A stretch of DNA of 64,000 nt, taken from the NCBI GenBank assembly GCA_030684575.1, contig JAUXVD010000008.1, positions 868,001 through 932,000 on the forward strand, given 5' to 3'. Positions 15,379 to 23,632 of the stretch are shown piece by piece. Position 1 is the stretch's first letter; every line of letters starts with the position of its first letter. Below the pieces are notes generated by a model that was not told where the DNA came from, ran no database searches, and worked only from the letters and a program-made list of their open reading frames with translations. The translations under genes were made by a program, and so were the position numbers. This DNA is from Nitrospirota bacterium. Lineage in GTDB: Bacteria; Nitrospirota; Nitrospiria; Nitrospirales; Nitrospiraceae.

Positions 15379-16851
15379 ATGATGAACCCAGTCCCTGTAT
15401 CCCCGCAGCCTTCCCCTTCACCGTCTCTTGGCCAGAGAGCGCTGCTCAAGAAGCAAGCCATTCGGGATCGATTCGACCGGCTAGCGTCGGAACGAGAATC
15501 GTGGCAACGGCGGGCCTCATGCTATTACAGCGACCAGCGACGCTACCTACGGTTTTTGATGCCGGAAGGCCTGAGGGTGTTGGAAATTGGATGTGGGTTG
15601 GGGGACCAGCTTGCGGCGCTTAAGCCACAGCGGGGATTAGGTATTGATCTCAGTGAGGCCATGGTCAAGGAAGCTTCCAGGCGCCATCCTGAATTGGAAT
15701 TTCTGGTCGGAGATGGAGAAACCCTGGCACTCGATGAGACCTTCGATGTTATCCTGCTCGTCGATCTCGTTGGGCATATGCTCGATGTTGAGGCGACATT
15801 GAAGCAGCTTCGTCACTGTTGCACGCCCACGACCCGTATTGTTATTGCCTACTACAACTTCTTATGGGAGCCTGCCCTAAGACTCTTGGAACTGGTGGGC
15901 CTGAAAATGCCGCAAGAGGAGCAGAACTGGCTTTCGCCGGCAGATATCAGAAATCTTCTCCGGTTGGCCGACTTTGAGGTTGTGAAGGCGGAACGGCGTC
16001 TATTGATGCCTCTGAGCATTCCGATTCTTTCGAACATCGTGAACCGATTCCTGGCCTATCTTCCAGGACTGACCTATCTGTGTCTCTGCCACTATATGGT
16101 GGCCCGGATGCGCACCACGTCTCCCCAAGAATCTCAGACGGTGACGGTCGTCATCCCCTGCCGCAATGAAAAGGGAAACATCGAGGCGGCCATCGCGCGC
16201 CTCCCCTCTTTTGGCCGTCATCAAGAGGTCATCTTCGTCGACGGCCATTCCACTGATGGAACTCCCGATGAAATTCAGCGGGTCACCACGCAATACCCTG
16301 AGAAGGATATTAAGTTTCTAGTCCAGGACGGGAAGGGTAAGGGGGATGCCGTGCGCAAGGGCTTCGCGCATGCCACGGGGGACATTCTCATGATTCTCGA
16401 TGCGGATCTCACGATGCCTCCAGAAGACCTCCCTAAATTCTATGAGGCGATTACGAGCGGCAAGGGGGAGTTCATCAATGGAAGCCGACTGGTTTATCCA
16501 ATGGAACACGAAGCCATGCGTTATCTGAATCTATTGGGGAATAAGTTCTTCAGCATGGCGTTTTCCTGGTTACTCGGTGAGCGGATCAAGGACACGCTCT
16601 GTGGAACGAAAGTATTGTTCCGAAGAGATTATGAACGCATTGTCGCGAATCGATCATATTTCGGCGAGTTCGATCCCTTCGGTGATTTCGATCTGCTGTT
16701 CGGGGCGTCCAAACTCAATCTCAAGATTCTCGAAGTGCCCATCCGTTACCAGGAGCGAACCTACGGGACCACCAATATTCATCGCTTTACGCATGGGTGG
16801 CTTCTGCTGAAGATGACGGTGTATGGTTTCTTCCGGCTGAAGGCTGTGTAA
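15379..16851 (+). CDS. Fusion of a SAM methyltransferase and a GT2 (dolichyl-phosphate-mannose-synthase-like) transferase
   Basis: Residues of about 50-190 form a class I methyltransferase: VLEIGCGLGDQLAALKP, GIDLSEAMVKEA and VGDGETLALDETFDVILLVD. From about residue 250 a GT-A domain begins, VTVVIPCRNEKGNIEAAIARLP, with VDGHSTDGT, LMILDADLTMPPEDL and NGSRLVYPMEHEAMRYLNLLGN, the pattern of DPM1-type transferases that load a sugar onto a polyprenyl phosphate. ATG 15379 and 15382 are both possible. The next gene is another methyltransferase overlapping by one base. Methyl acceptor and sugar are unknown; the fusion suggests one pathway uses both activities. Confidence 0.82.
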   Translation: MMNPVPVSPQPSPSPSLGQRALLKKQAIRDRFDRLASERESWQRRASCYYSDQRRYLRFLMPEGLRVLEIGCGLGDQLAALKPQRGLGIDLSEAMVKEASRRHPELEFLVGDGETLALDETFDVILLVDLVGHMLDVEATLKQLRHCCTPTTRIVIAYYNFLWEPALRLLELVGLKMPQEEQNWLSPADIRNLLRLADFEVVKAERRLLMPLSIPILSNIVNRFLAYLPGLTYLCLCHYMVARMRTTSPQESQTVTVVIPCRNEKGNIEAAIARLPSFGRHQEVIFVDGHSTDGTPDEIQRVTTQYPEKDIKFLVQDGKGKGDAVRKGFAHATGDILMILDADLTMPPEDLPKFYEAITSGKGEFINGSRLVYPMEHEAMRYLNLLGNKFFSMAFSWLLGERIKDTLCGTKVLFRRDYERIVANRSYFGEFDPFGDFDLLFGASKLNLKILEVPIRYQERTYGTTNIHRFTHGWLLLKMTVYGFFRLKAV

Positions 16852-17579
16852 TGTCCGATGAGATTTTACGGCGACACCAGATGGTCTGGCAGGAGAAGCC
16901 CGTGCTCCGGATGCTCTACGGGGAATGGTATCGAGAGATCGCCGGATGGCTTCAGCCGGGGCCGACGCTCGAAGTCGGTGGTGGGACAGGGAATCTCAAG
17001 GAATGTGTGCCGTCCGTGGTCTGTACAGATTTCGTCAGGTTGCCGTGGTTAGACGCTGTCGTGGATGCGCAGCGGCTCCCATTCACAAACGGGAGTTTTG
17101 CCAATATCGTGCTCTTTGACACCTTGCACCATCTCGAAAACGTTCGGTACTTCTTCGATGAGGCGATTCGGGTGCTGCAGCCTGGAGGGCGCGTCATCAT
17201 CATGGATCCCTACATCTCAGTCTGTTCTTGGCCTGTCTATCGTTTTTTGCATCCAGAACCGGTGGATTTTGAGCAAGATCCCCTCACTTTGAGCCCTATG
17301 CAGCCTGGCCGAAAACCATTTGATGCGAACCAGGCAATCTCGACGATTCTTTTCGAGCGATCGAGTGGACGATTTCATGAGCTGTACCCAACCTTGAAGA
17401 AGCGTCGCCACCATCGATTGGCCTTCTTCGCCTATCCGCTCAGCGGAGGTTTTGAGCATCCTTCTTTGATGTCGATGTGGATGGTCCGTCCCATTTTAGC
17501 GCTTGAGCGCTTCTTGGGCGTATTGAGTCGATACTTTGCCTTTCGCATCCTCGTCGTGCTGGAGAAGGCATCTTCCTGA
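16851..17579 (+). CDS. Class I SAM-dependent methyltransferase
   Basis: ATG at 16851 shares a base with the stop of the fusion gene and gives a 242-residue product. TLEVGGGTGNLKECVPSVV is motif I, VVDAQRLPFTNGSFANIVLFDTLHHLENV covers motifs II-III (UbiE/Methyltransf_11 type) and IRVLQPGGRVIIMDPYIS is the post-strand-4 block. The target is not deducible; with the fused methyltransferase-GT2 upstream it likely methylates a lipid-linked sugar or its donor. It is the last gene before a 191-bp spacer in which I recognise nothing and after which the pse genes start. Confidence 0.82.
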   Translation: MSDEILRRHQMVWQEKPVLRMLYGEWYREIAGWLQPGPTLEVGGGTGNLKECVPSVVCTDFVRLPWLDAVVDAQRLPFTNGSFANIVLFDTLHHLENVRYFFDEAIRVLQPGGRVIIMDPYISVCSWPVYRFLHPEPVDFEQDPLTLSPMQPGRKPFDANQAISTILFERSSGRFHELYPTLKKRRHHRLAFFAYPLSGGFEHPSLMSMWMVRPILALERFLGVLSRYFAFRILVVLEKASS

Positions 17580-17770
17580 TAGAACCTACGCAATCACGCC
17601 AAGACGAGCAGAACCATCGATTCGTCACAGGGCGATCACGGGGTTCTCATGCGCAATAAGAGATGCCACATGCTGGCGCTGGGTATGTGCCTTACTTTGT
17701 AGGCCGAGTCGGGCGGAATCGATATCAGTGGGGGCGTTAAATCGTTAACAGTTGATTGGATGGAAATGTC

Positions 17771-18769
17771 ATGCTGAATGACAAGTCAATTTTAGTAACA
17801 GGTGGTACCGGCTCCTTTGGGCACACTTTTGTGCCCATGACGTTGGCCAAATATAATCCTCGCAGGCTTGTCATATTCTCGCGTGATGAGATGAAGCAGT
17901 GGGAGATGGCCAAACTGTTCAATGCCGACGAGCGGGTGCGGTTTTTCATCGGTGATGTGCGCGATAAAGAGCGTCTCTTGCGTGCTCTCGACGGCATTGA
18001 TTACGTGATTCATGCCGCAGCTACCAAGATTGTGCCTACGGCCGAGTACAACCCATTTGAGTGCGTGAAGACCAACGTGCTGGGTGCGATGAATCTGATC
18101 GATGCTTGCATCGATCGAAAGGTAAAGCGAGTCGTCGCACTTTCGACCGATAAAGCGAGTAGCCCAGCCAATCTTTATGGTGCAACAAAACTGACCTCCG
18201 ATAAGCTATTCGTTGCAGGCAACTCTTACGCCGGACACCACGACTCCCGATTTGGAGTGGTTCGTTACGGCAATGTGATGGGTTCGCGGGGCTCAGTAAT
18301 CCCATTTTTCCTTTCCATCGTTGACAAAGGGGTACTGCCAATTACGGATGAGCGCATGACTCGTTTCATGATTACGCTTGAGCAGGGAGTGGATCTCGTC
18401 TGGCATGCGCTTGAGGACATGGTCGGCGGGGAGATCTATGTGAAGAAGATCCCTTCGATGAAGGTAACCGACATTGCCCGTGCAGTTGCGTCGGATGTAC
18501 GACAAGAGATTGTCGGAATCCGGCCCGGCGAAAAGCTTCACGAGCAGATGATTGGTTCTGAGGACGCGCTGTATACATATGAATACGCGGATCACTACAA
18601 GATTCTTCCGGCGATTTATAAGTGGAGCGAAGATCCCGAGCGAATCAACGGCGGGAAAAAGGTCGCGCCAGAATTTACATACTGCTCGGATAACAACACC
18701 GACTGGATGAGCATCGAGACTTTGCGGACCTGGATTGCGCAGAATCGCGACAAGCTCGGTAAGTTCTGA
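17771..18769 (+). CDS. pseB: UDP-GlcNAc 4,6-dehydratase (5-inverting), PseB
   Basis: First step of CMP-pseudaminic acid synthesis: UDP-GlcNAc to UDP-2-acetamido-2,6-dideoxy-L-arabino-hexos-4-ulose. The SDR fold begins ILVTGGTGSFGHTFVPMTLA (NADP site, GGTGSFG), and STDKASSPANLYGATK carries the catalytic D127, K128 and Y136 counted from ATG 17771. These correspond to D132, K133 and Y141 of H. pylori FlaA1. A TTG at 17756 is in frame but ATG 17771 matches family N termini (MLNDKSILVTGG) and has an A/G-rich stretch upstream. The 332-residue length is typical. pseC starts two bases after the stop. Confidence 0.95.
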   Translation: MLNDKSILVTGGTGSFGHTFVPMTLAKYNPRRLVIFSRDEMKQWEMAKLFNADERVRFFIGDVRDKERLLRALDGIDYVIHAAATKIVPTAEYNPFECVKTNVLGAMNLIDACIDRKVKRVVALSTDKASSPANLYGATKLTSDKLFVAGNSYAGHHDSRFGVVRYGNVMGSRGSVIPFFLSIVDKGVLPITDERMTRFMITLEQGVDLVWHALEDMVGGEIYVKKIPSMKVTDIARAVASDVRQEIVGIRPGEKLHEQMIGSEDALYTYEYADHYKILPAIYKWSEDPERINGGKKVAPEFTYCSDNNTDWMSIETLRTWIAQNRDKLGKF

Positions 18770-18771
18770 AG

Positions 18772-19935
18772 ATGACGATCCCCTACGGACGCCAAGACAT
18801 TTCCGAAGCCGACATCCAGGCGGTAGTGGATGTGTTGCGTTCGGAATTCCTTACTCAAGGCCCTGCCGTACCAGCGTTTGAAAAAGCTATTGCTGGTTAC
18901 TGCGGCGCGCAGTATGCGGTAGCGGTTAACAGTGCTACTAGTGCATTGCATATTGCCTGCCTTGCGCTGGGCGTGGGGGCAAGTGATTGGGTATGGACCA
19001 GCCCCATCACCTTTGTGGCCAGTGCGAACTGTGCGCGCTATTGTGGTGCGCGGGTCGATTTTGTGGATATCGATCCGCTCACGTACGACCTCAGCGTAGA
19101 ACGATTGGCGGAGAAATTGGCGCAAGCAGAGCAGTCAGGTTGCTTGCCTAAAGTGGTGATCCCTGTTCACTTATGTGGGCAACCCTGTGACATGGCGGAT
19201 ATCCGTGCTCTGGGTCAGCGCTACGGCTTTAAGATCATCGAAGATGCATCGCATGCCATCGGCGGAAAATATCGGGGTGAGCCCATCGGCAATAGTCGCT
19301 ATAGTGATGTCACCGTATTCAGTTTTCACCCGGTCAAGATCATCACGACCGGTGAGGGTGGCATGGCGCTCACCAATGACTCGGAACTGGCCAAGCGCAT
19401 GGTGAAGCTGCGCAGCCATGGCATCACTCGGGATGCAGCTGAGATGCTCCACGCTCCCGACGGTCCCTGGTACTACCAGCAGCTCGAACTAGGTTTCAAT
19501 TACCGGATGACAGATTTTCAGGCAGCGCTGGGCTTGAGTCAATTGCAGCGCCTGGATCAACTTATAGCAACGCGGCATGTCTTGGCAGGGCGCTACGACA
19601 AGCTGCTAAAAGACCTGCCCGTCACTACACCGTGGCAACATGCGGATAGTTACTCCGCCGTACATCTATATGTTATCCGTTTACAGTTGGATGGCATGAA
19701 GGGCAGCCACCGTGAGGTGTTTGAATGTATGCGGACGGCTGGTATCGGCGTGAATCTGCACTACATCCCGGTATATCGGCAGCCCTACTATGCGCGCTTC
19801 GGGTTCAAGTCGAGCGATTATCCACAGGCCGAAAATTATTACGCGGAAGCGATCAGTTTACCGATGTACTCGGGGCTGACGGAAGCACAACAGGACCTGG
19901 TTGTGGCTGCGTTGCGACTGGCGACAAGAGCATGA
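18772..19935 (+). CDS. pseC: UDP-4-keto-6-deoxy-AltNAc 4-aminotransferase, PseC
   Basis: A PLP enzyme of the DegT/DnrJ/EryC1/StrS family that aminates C4 of the PseB product with glutamate. It starts IPYGRQDISEADIQAVVDVL as PseC proteins do. NSATSALHIACLALG forms the phosphate-binding region, IIEDASHAIGG binds the cofactor ring, and FSFHPVKIITTGEGG holds the Schiff-base lysine K189. At 387 residues it is full length. The TGA overlaps the pseF ATG. A diverged second copy of the last 34 codons of such a gene survives at 20843-20959. Confidence 0.95.
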   Translation: MTIPYGRQDISEADIQAVVDVLRSEFLTQGPAVPAFEKAIAGYCGAQYAVAVNSATSALHIACLALGVGASDWVWTSPITFVASANCARYCGARVDFVDIDPLTYDLSVERLAEKLAQAEQSGCLPKVVIPVHLCGQPCDMADIRALGQRYGFKIIEDASHAIGGKYRGEPIGNSRYSDVTVFSFHPVKIITTGEGGMALTNDSELAKRMVKLRSHGITRDAAEMLHAPDGPWYYQQLELGFNYRMTDFQAALGLSQLQRLDQLIATRHVLAGRYDKLLKDLPVTTPWQHADSYSAVHLYVIRLQLDGMKGSHREVFECMRTAGIGVNLHYIPVYRQPYYARFGFKSSDYPQAENYYAEAISLPMYSGLTEAQQDLVVAALRLATRA

Positions 19936-20630
19936 AAATAGCCGTCATCCCCGCTCGTGGTGGATCCAAGCGCATTCCGCGCAAGAACATCAAGCCCTTT
20001 GCAGGAAAGCCTATGATTGCTCATTCCATTGCAGCAGCTTGCGAGAGCAATTTGTTCGACCGCATCCTTGTTTCCACGGACGATTGCGAAATCGCCGAAG
20101 TGGCCAAAGCCCTTGGAGCCGAGGTGCCCTTTCTGCGGCCAGTGGAGTTATCCAATGACTTCGCAGGCACGACTGACGTGATCGCCCATGCCACCCAATG
20201 GATGCTTGACCGACAGTGGCCGGTCGAAGCCGTCTGCTGTCTCTATGCCACTGCACCCTTTGTGCGTGTCGAGGATCTCACCCGTGGTCTTGTGGCGCTG
20301 CAGTCTGGTCCCTGGGCCTATGCGTTTACCGTCACAGAGTTTGCTGCGCCCATTTTCCGTTCTTTCCATCTCCACCCTGACGGCGGGCTTGAAATGTTCT
20401 TTCCGGATCAGTTCTCCACCCGTTCGCAGGATCTTCCTATGGCGCTGCACGATGCCGGGCAGTTCTACTGGGGAGGGCCTACTGCCTGGGTAGAGCGCAA
20501 ACGAATTTTCGATCGGCATTCTTTCCCGGTCATCATTCCACGCTGGCGGGTACAGGATATCGACACCGAGGCAGATTGGCGGCGAGCCGAGTTGATGATG
20601 AAGGCCATTTCTCAGATCCAGGATGACTGA
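19932..20630 (+). CDS. pseF: Pseudaminic acid cytidylyltransferase, PseF
   Basis: PseF activates pseudaminic acid with CTP to give CMP-Pse. ATG 19932 overlaps the pseC stop (ATGA) and yields 232 residues. IAVIPARGGSKRIPRKNIKPFAGKPMI is the CTP-binding motif of the family, STDDCEIAEVAKALGAEVPFLRPVELS continues it, and AWVERKRIF with IDTEADWRRAELM closes the domain. An in-frame start at 19725 lies deep inside pseC and is not used. The 36-bp gap to the following pseG fragment breaks the otherwise overlapping gene chain. Confidence 0.94.
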   Translation: MKIAVIPARGGSKRIPRKNIKPFAGKPMIAHSIAAACESNLFDRILVSTDDCEIAEVAKALGAEVPFLRPVELSNDFAGTTDVIAHATQWMLDRQWPVEAVCCLYATAPFVRVEDLTRGLVALQSGPWAYAFTVTEFAAPIFRSFHLHPDGGLEMFFPDQFSTRSQDLPMALHDAGQFYWGGPTAWVERKRIFDRHSFPVIIPRWRVQDIDTEADWRRAELMMKAISQIQDD

Positions 20631-20666
20631 ATCCGCACGGAGCATTTCTGCTTTAAGACTTGGCGC

Positions 20667-20834
20667 ATGAGAAAAGTCATCTTTCGCGTCGATGCCTCAC
20701 GTCAAATCGGCACCGGTCATTTCATGCGTTGCCTGACCTTAGCTGATGCACTGAAACGACGCGGCACACAGGCGATCTCAGACGATCTGGCTCAGTCCCA
20801 CTGGCTTGGCACCAGCCAGCACGTCGATGCGCTG
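20667..20834 (+). pseudogene. Remnant of a classical pseG (N-terminal fragment with internal deletion)
   Basis: The reading frame starts MRKVIFRVDASRQIGTGHFM with the PseG hallmark GTGH (catalytic His at about residue 18) and RCLTLADALKRRG. It then jumps to DDLAQSHWLGTSQHVDAL, which in PseG proteins lies some 40 residues further on. After about residue 56 the similarity stops, so roughly 80% of the gene is lost. It is in the correct position for pseG after pseF. The full hydrolase at 20956 is a different, more SpsG-like gene. I infer that this fragment came in with pseB-pseC-pseF and was cut by recombination. Confidence 0.75.
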
Positions 20835-20842
20835 TCCGATAA

Positions 20843-20959
20843 GAAGGGCGAGTGGCCGAACGGAAGATCAGTCTGCCGATCTTTCCCGTGATGACGGATG
20901 GAGATGTGAAAGACGTCACTGCCGCCGTGATGAAGGTGGTCGGTCACTTCAGAAAATGA
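20843..20959 (+). pseudogene. Remnant of a DegT/PseC-type aminotransferase (C-terminal end)
   Basis: The frame opens after a TAA at 20840 and reads AERKISLPIFPVMTDGDVKD (from 20855), then VTAAVMKVVGHFRK and TGA (20957-20959). This is the C-terminal signature of DegT/PseC enzymes and parallels AEAISLPMYSGLTEAQQD of the intact pseC. The TGA overlaps the ATG of the next gene as ATGA, which is how an intact aminotransferase gene would have been coupled to it. There is no start and only the last 38 or so codons remain. Confidence 0.72.
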
Positions 20960-21990
20960 CACAAGTTGTGCGTGTGGCATTTCGCACAGGTGGCGGGCGC
21001 CGTATCGGGCTGGGCCATGTCCGCCGCTGCCTCTCGTTGGCTCTGGCGCTTCGAGCACAAGGGGCGCACAGCCTGTTCCTGTTGGACGGAGATTCCGAAG
21101 TATGTAGGTTCGCGGCGATTGAAGGGTTTGATGCGATTCGCATTAGGCCTGAGCATGATTTGCAAGAGACCATTTGCCAGTGCAGGGATTTGAATGTGGA
21201 CGCGATTGTGGCTGATTCCTATGCGTTCTCCCCGGCGTACTTCCAACTATTGGGTGAAGCGGCGCGTGTGGTAGCGGTCCTCGATGATCTGGCGGATCGG
21301 GAGTTGCGAGTGACTCTTGTCGTCAATGGGTCGGCCAGCGCCGAGCAATTGCGCTATCGTGGTGCCTCTGAGACGGCGTACTTGTTGGGGCCGCAATTTA
21401 TCCTCCTCCGCCCCGAGTTTGCGGGGATACCCACGAGGGTTATTGCGGATCGTATCGGGCGCGTGCTGATTACCGTGGGAGGCAGCGATCCGAATAACTT
21501 GACGGTGCGGCTGATGCAATGGATTACACGTGCACTAGGTTCGGTTAAGCAAGATGTGGTCGTTGGCCCCCTCTTTGAAAATTTGGAGGTCCTTCAGGAT
21601 GAAGCGTCGAGGGTGGCTGGGTCGATTGTTTTGCACAGAGACCCCATCGATATGCGTGGCCTGATGCTGGCCGCTGACCTCGCGCTGTGCGGAGGTGGGC
21701 AGACAACCTATGAACTTGCTGCTACCGGCACGCCGGCAATTGCCGTTCGAACAGCGGAGAACCAGACGGGCAATCTGAAGGGACTTGTGAAGGCCGGTTC
21801 GCTCGTGTGGGGCGGCGATGTGCGAGACAGTGATCTTGAGTCGAAGGTGACGCACGAACTCAAGTCGTTGGGTGACGATGCTTCCAGGCGAGCTATGATG
21901 AGCCGTCAAGGAAGAGGGCTGGTTGATGGGCAGGGTGCAAGCCGTGTGGCGCGAACGATTCTGGAACTGACAGAGGCGCGGTTATCATGA
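20956..21990 (+). CDS. pseG: UDP-2,4-diacetamido-2,4,6-trideoxy-L-altropyranose hydrolase, PseG/SpsG-like
   Basis: PseG removes UDP from the diacetamido sugar before condensation by PseI. The GT-B-like fold begins VVRVAFRTGGGRRIGLGHVRRCL; GLGH holds the catalytic His (H21). VLITVGGSDPNNLTVRLMQW and LALCGGGQTTYELAATGTPAIAV form the UDP site. The GGGRRIGLGH wording is closer to SpsG-type members than to the pseG fragment just upstream. ATG 20956 is chosen because it starts at the homologous N terminus and overlaps the TGA of the aminotransferase remnant; a frame extension to 20806 runs through non-homologous sequence. 344 residues. Confidence 0.88.
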   Translation: MTQVVRVAFRTGGGRRIGLGHVRRCLSLALALRAQGAHSLFLLDGDSEVCRFAAIEGFDAIRIRPEHDLQETICQCRDLNVDAIVADSYAFSPAYFQLLGEAARVVAVLDDLADRELRVTLVVNGSASAEQLRYRGASETAYLLGPQFILLRPEFAGIPTRVIADRIGRVLITVGGSDPNNLTVRLMQWITRALGSVKQDVVVGPLFENLEVLQDEASRVAGSIVLHRDPIDMRGLMLAADLALCGGGQTTYELAATGTPAIAVRTAENQTGNLKGLVKAGSLVWGGDVRDSDLESKVTHELKSLGDDASRRAMMSRQGRGLVDGQGASRVARTILELTEARLS

Positions 21991-23033
21991 CCCGAATTCA
22001 GATCGGGGGACATTGGGTCGGCGACGGGGAGCCCGTCTACCTCGTGGCGGAAGCCGGAAGCAACCACAACGGTAATTTTGAACAGGCCCTGCGGCTGATC
22101 GATGTGGCGGCCGAAGCGGGGGTGAACGCTGTCAAGTTTCAACATTTCAAGGCTGCCACACTCTACCCGAGATTTGCAGGGGAGAGCGACTACCTGAAAA
22201 CATCCCGGCCGATCTATGACATCATCAAGGAAATGGAGACGCCCGACGAGTGGGTGCCGCGTCTGGCCGATTATTGCAGGATGAAAAGGCTGGCGTTTCT
22301 ATCCTCCCCCTTTGACGAGGCTTCCGCCGACCTCTTAGATCCCTACGTCCCGGCTTTCAAGATCGCATCCTACGAGATGACACATGCACCGCTCTTGCGT
22401 CATATCGCCAGGAAACGCAAACCCATGATCATTTCGACCGGGACCGCGTCGCTGGTAGAGGTCATGCAAGCAGTAGAGGTCATTCGGTTGGAAGGCAATG
22501 AGCGCATCATTGTGCTCCAATGCACGGCAAAGTATCCGACGCCGCTCGAGGCCGTAAACGCACGGGCACTTGTTTCTTTGCGAGACGCGACGGGGCTCCC
22601 GACCGGCCTGTCCGATCATTCGCGGGATCCGATCCTGGCGCCTGTGGTAGCCGTGGCACTCGGCGCCTGTCTCATCGAGAAACATGTGACTCTCGACAAC
22701 CGGATGCCGGGGCCGGATCACGCGTTTGCAATCGAACCGCATGAACTCAAAATGTTGGTCCAACGTGTACGCGACGCCGAACGCGCGCTGGGTCATGGGC
22801 GCAAAGAGCCGCTTCCAGAAGAGCAGGAGTTGCGTGCTTTCGCCCGCCGCAGCATCTTTGCGATTCGCGACATCTGGGTCGGAGAGCAACTGAACCATGA
22901 TAATGTGGCAGTACTGCGTTGTGGGAAGCTGGGGTTCGGTTTGGCGCCGGATTCGCTGGAGAAGGTGATCGGCCGGACCGCGGCCAAGCTGATTTTGGCC
23001 GAGGCGCTGATTCGAATGGAAGATTTGGAATGA
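21987..23033 (+). CDS. pseI: Pseudaminic acid synthase, PseI
   Basis: PseI condenses 6-deoxy-AltdiNAc with phosphoenolpyruvate to give pseudaminic acid. The NeuB-type TIM barrel shows VYLVAEAGSNHNGNFEQALRL, VKFQHFKAATLYPRFAG, FKIASYEMTHAPLLRHIA, GLSDHSRDP and the second metal His in LIEKHVTLD, followed by MPGPDHAFAIEP. A C-terminal SAF/antifreeze-like domain (about 285-348) has AFARRSIFAIRDIWVGEQL. The SYEMTH wording is PseI-like rather than NeuB-like. ATGA overlap with pseG and with the next gene indicates one tightly coupled operon. Confidence 0.93.
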   Translation: MTRIQIGGHWVGDGEPVYLVAEAGSNHNGNFEQALRLIDVAAEAGVNAVKFQHFKAATLYPRFAGESDYLKTSRPIYDIIKEMETPDEWVPRLADYCRMKRLAFLSSPFDEASADLLDPYVPAFKIASYEMTHAPLLRHIARKRKPMIISTGTASLVEVMQAVEVIRLEGNERIIVLQCTAKYPTPLEAVNARALVSLRDATGLPTGLSDHSRDPILAPVVAVALGACLIEKHVTLDNRMPGPDHAFAIEPHELKMLVQRVRDAERALGHGRKEPLPEEQELRAFARRSIFAIRDIWVGEQLNHDNVAVLRCGKLGFGLAPDSLEKVIGRTAAKLILAEALIRMEDLE

Positions 23034-23560
23034 TGCAAGGCGATCGCGTGATGTTGCGACCCATGGAACCGGCGGATACGGACGATGTCATACGCATGCG
23101 GAACAATCCCGACGTTCTGGCTCAGTTGTTCAGCGATAAACCTCTGACCAGGGAGGAGCATCTACAGTGGCTCGATCAGATCCGGGCCCAGGGAATCCGC
23201 CAGGAATTTTTAATTGTCGAGCGCGCGTCGGGTTTGAGTGCTGGCACCATCGGTCTCAATCACATCGATTCCAAACATCGTCGGGCCGAGTTCGGTATTT
23301 TGATTGGCGATACGGAGGCGCGTGGGAAAGGTCTGGCGTCAGAGGCGAGCCGACTACTACTCGACTATGCCTTTAACAAGCTAGGGCTGCACCGCATATA
23401 TCTGTACGCGTTTCCCGACAATAACCAGGCCTTGCACCTCTACCGCAAACTCGGTTTTGTCCAGGAGGGGCTTCTGCAGGGGCACGTAGTCAAAAACAGT
23501 GAGCATCGGGATGTGATTGTCATGGCCATAATTCACCCTAGTTATATTGGTAAGCAATAA
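23030..23560 (+). CDS. pseH: UDP-4-amino-4,6-dideoxy-AltNAc N4-acetyltransferase, PseH
   Basis: A GNAT-fold enzyme of 176 residues transferring acetyl from acetyl-CoA to the C4 amine made by PseC. It reads VMLRPMEPADTDDVIRMRNN at the start, GRAEFGILIGD-type strand (RRAEFGILIGDTEARGKG with the CoA pyrophosphate loop), LLLDYAFNKLGLHRIYLYAF and NQALHLYRKLGFVQEG. The start is ATG 23030 or 23033, overlapping the pseI stop. It completes the set pseB, C, H, G, I, F, so the CMP-Pse pathway looks whole despite the scar upstream. Confidence 0.9.
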   Translation: MMQGDRVMLRPMEPADTDDVIRMRNNPDVLAQLFSDKPLTREEHLQWLDQIRAQGIRQEFLIVERASGLSAGTIGLNHIDSKHRRAEFGILIGDTEARGKGLASEASRLLLDYAFNKLGLHRIYLYAFPDNNQALHLYRKLGFVQEGLLQGHVVKNSEHRDVIVMAIIHPSYIGKQ

Positions 23561-23632
23561 TATCCTTATTGTTCTTCGAGTTTTCTATTTGAGACCAATG
23601 ATGAGAGGCAGCACGGCTCGTGTCGAGCATTC

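Noticed and set aside
17536-17748. 70-codon frame in the spacer before pseB
   Set aside because: Begins inside the methyltransferase gene, Arg/Ser/Ala-rich, no motif; the 191-bp spacer is treated as non-coding.
20806-20955. Upstream extension of the intact pseG
   Set aside because: The added 50 residues are Arg- and Asp-rich, not homologous to PseG, and in the other frames this stretch reads as pseG and aminotransferase fragments.
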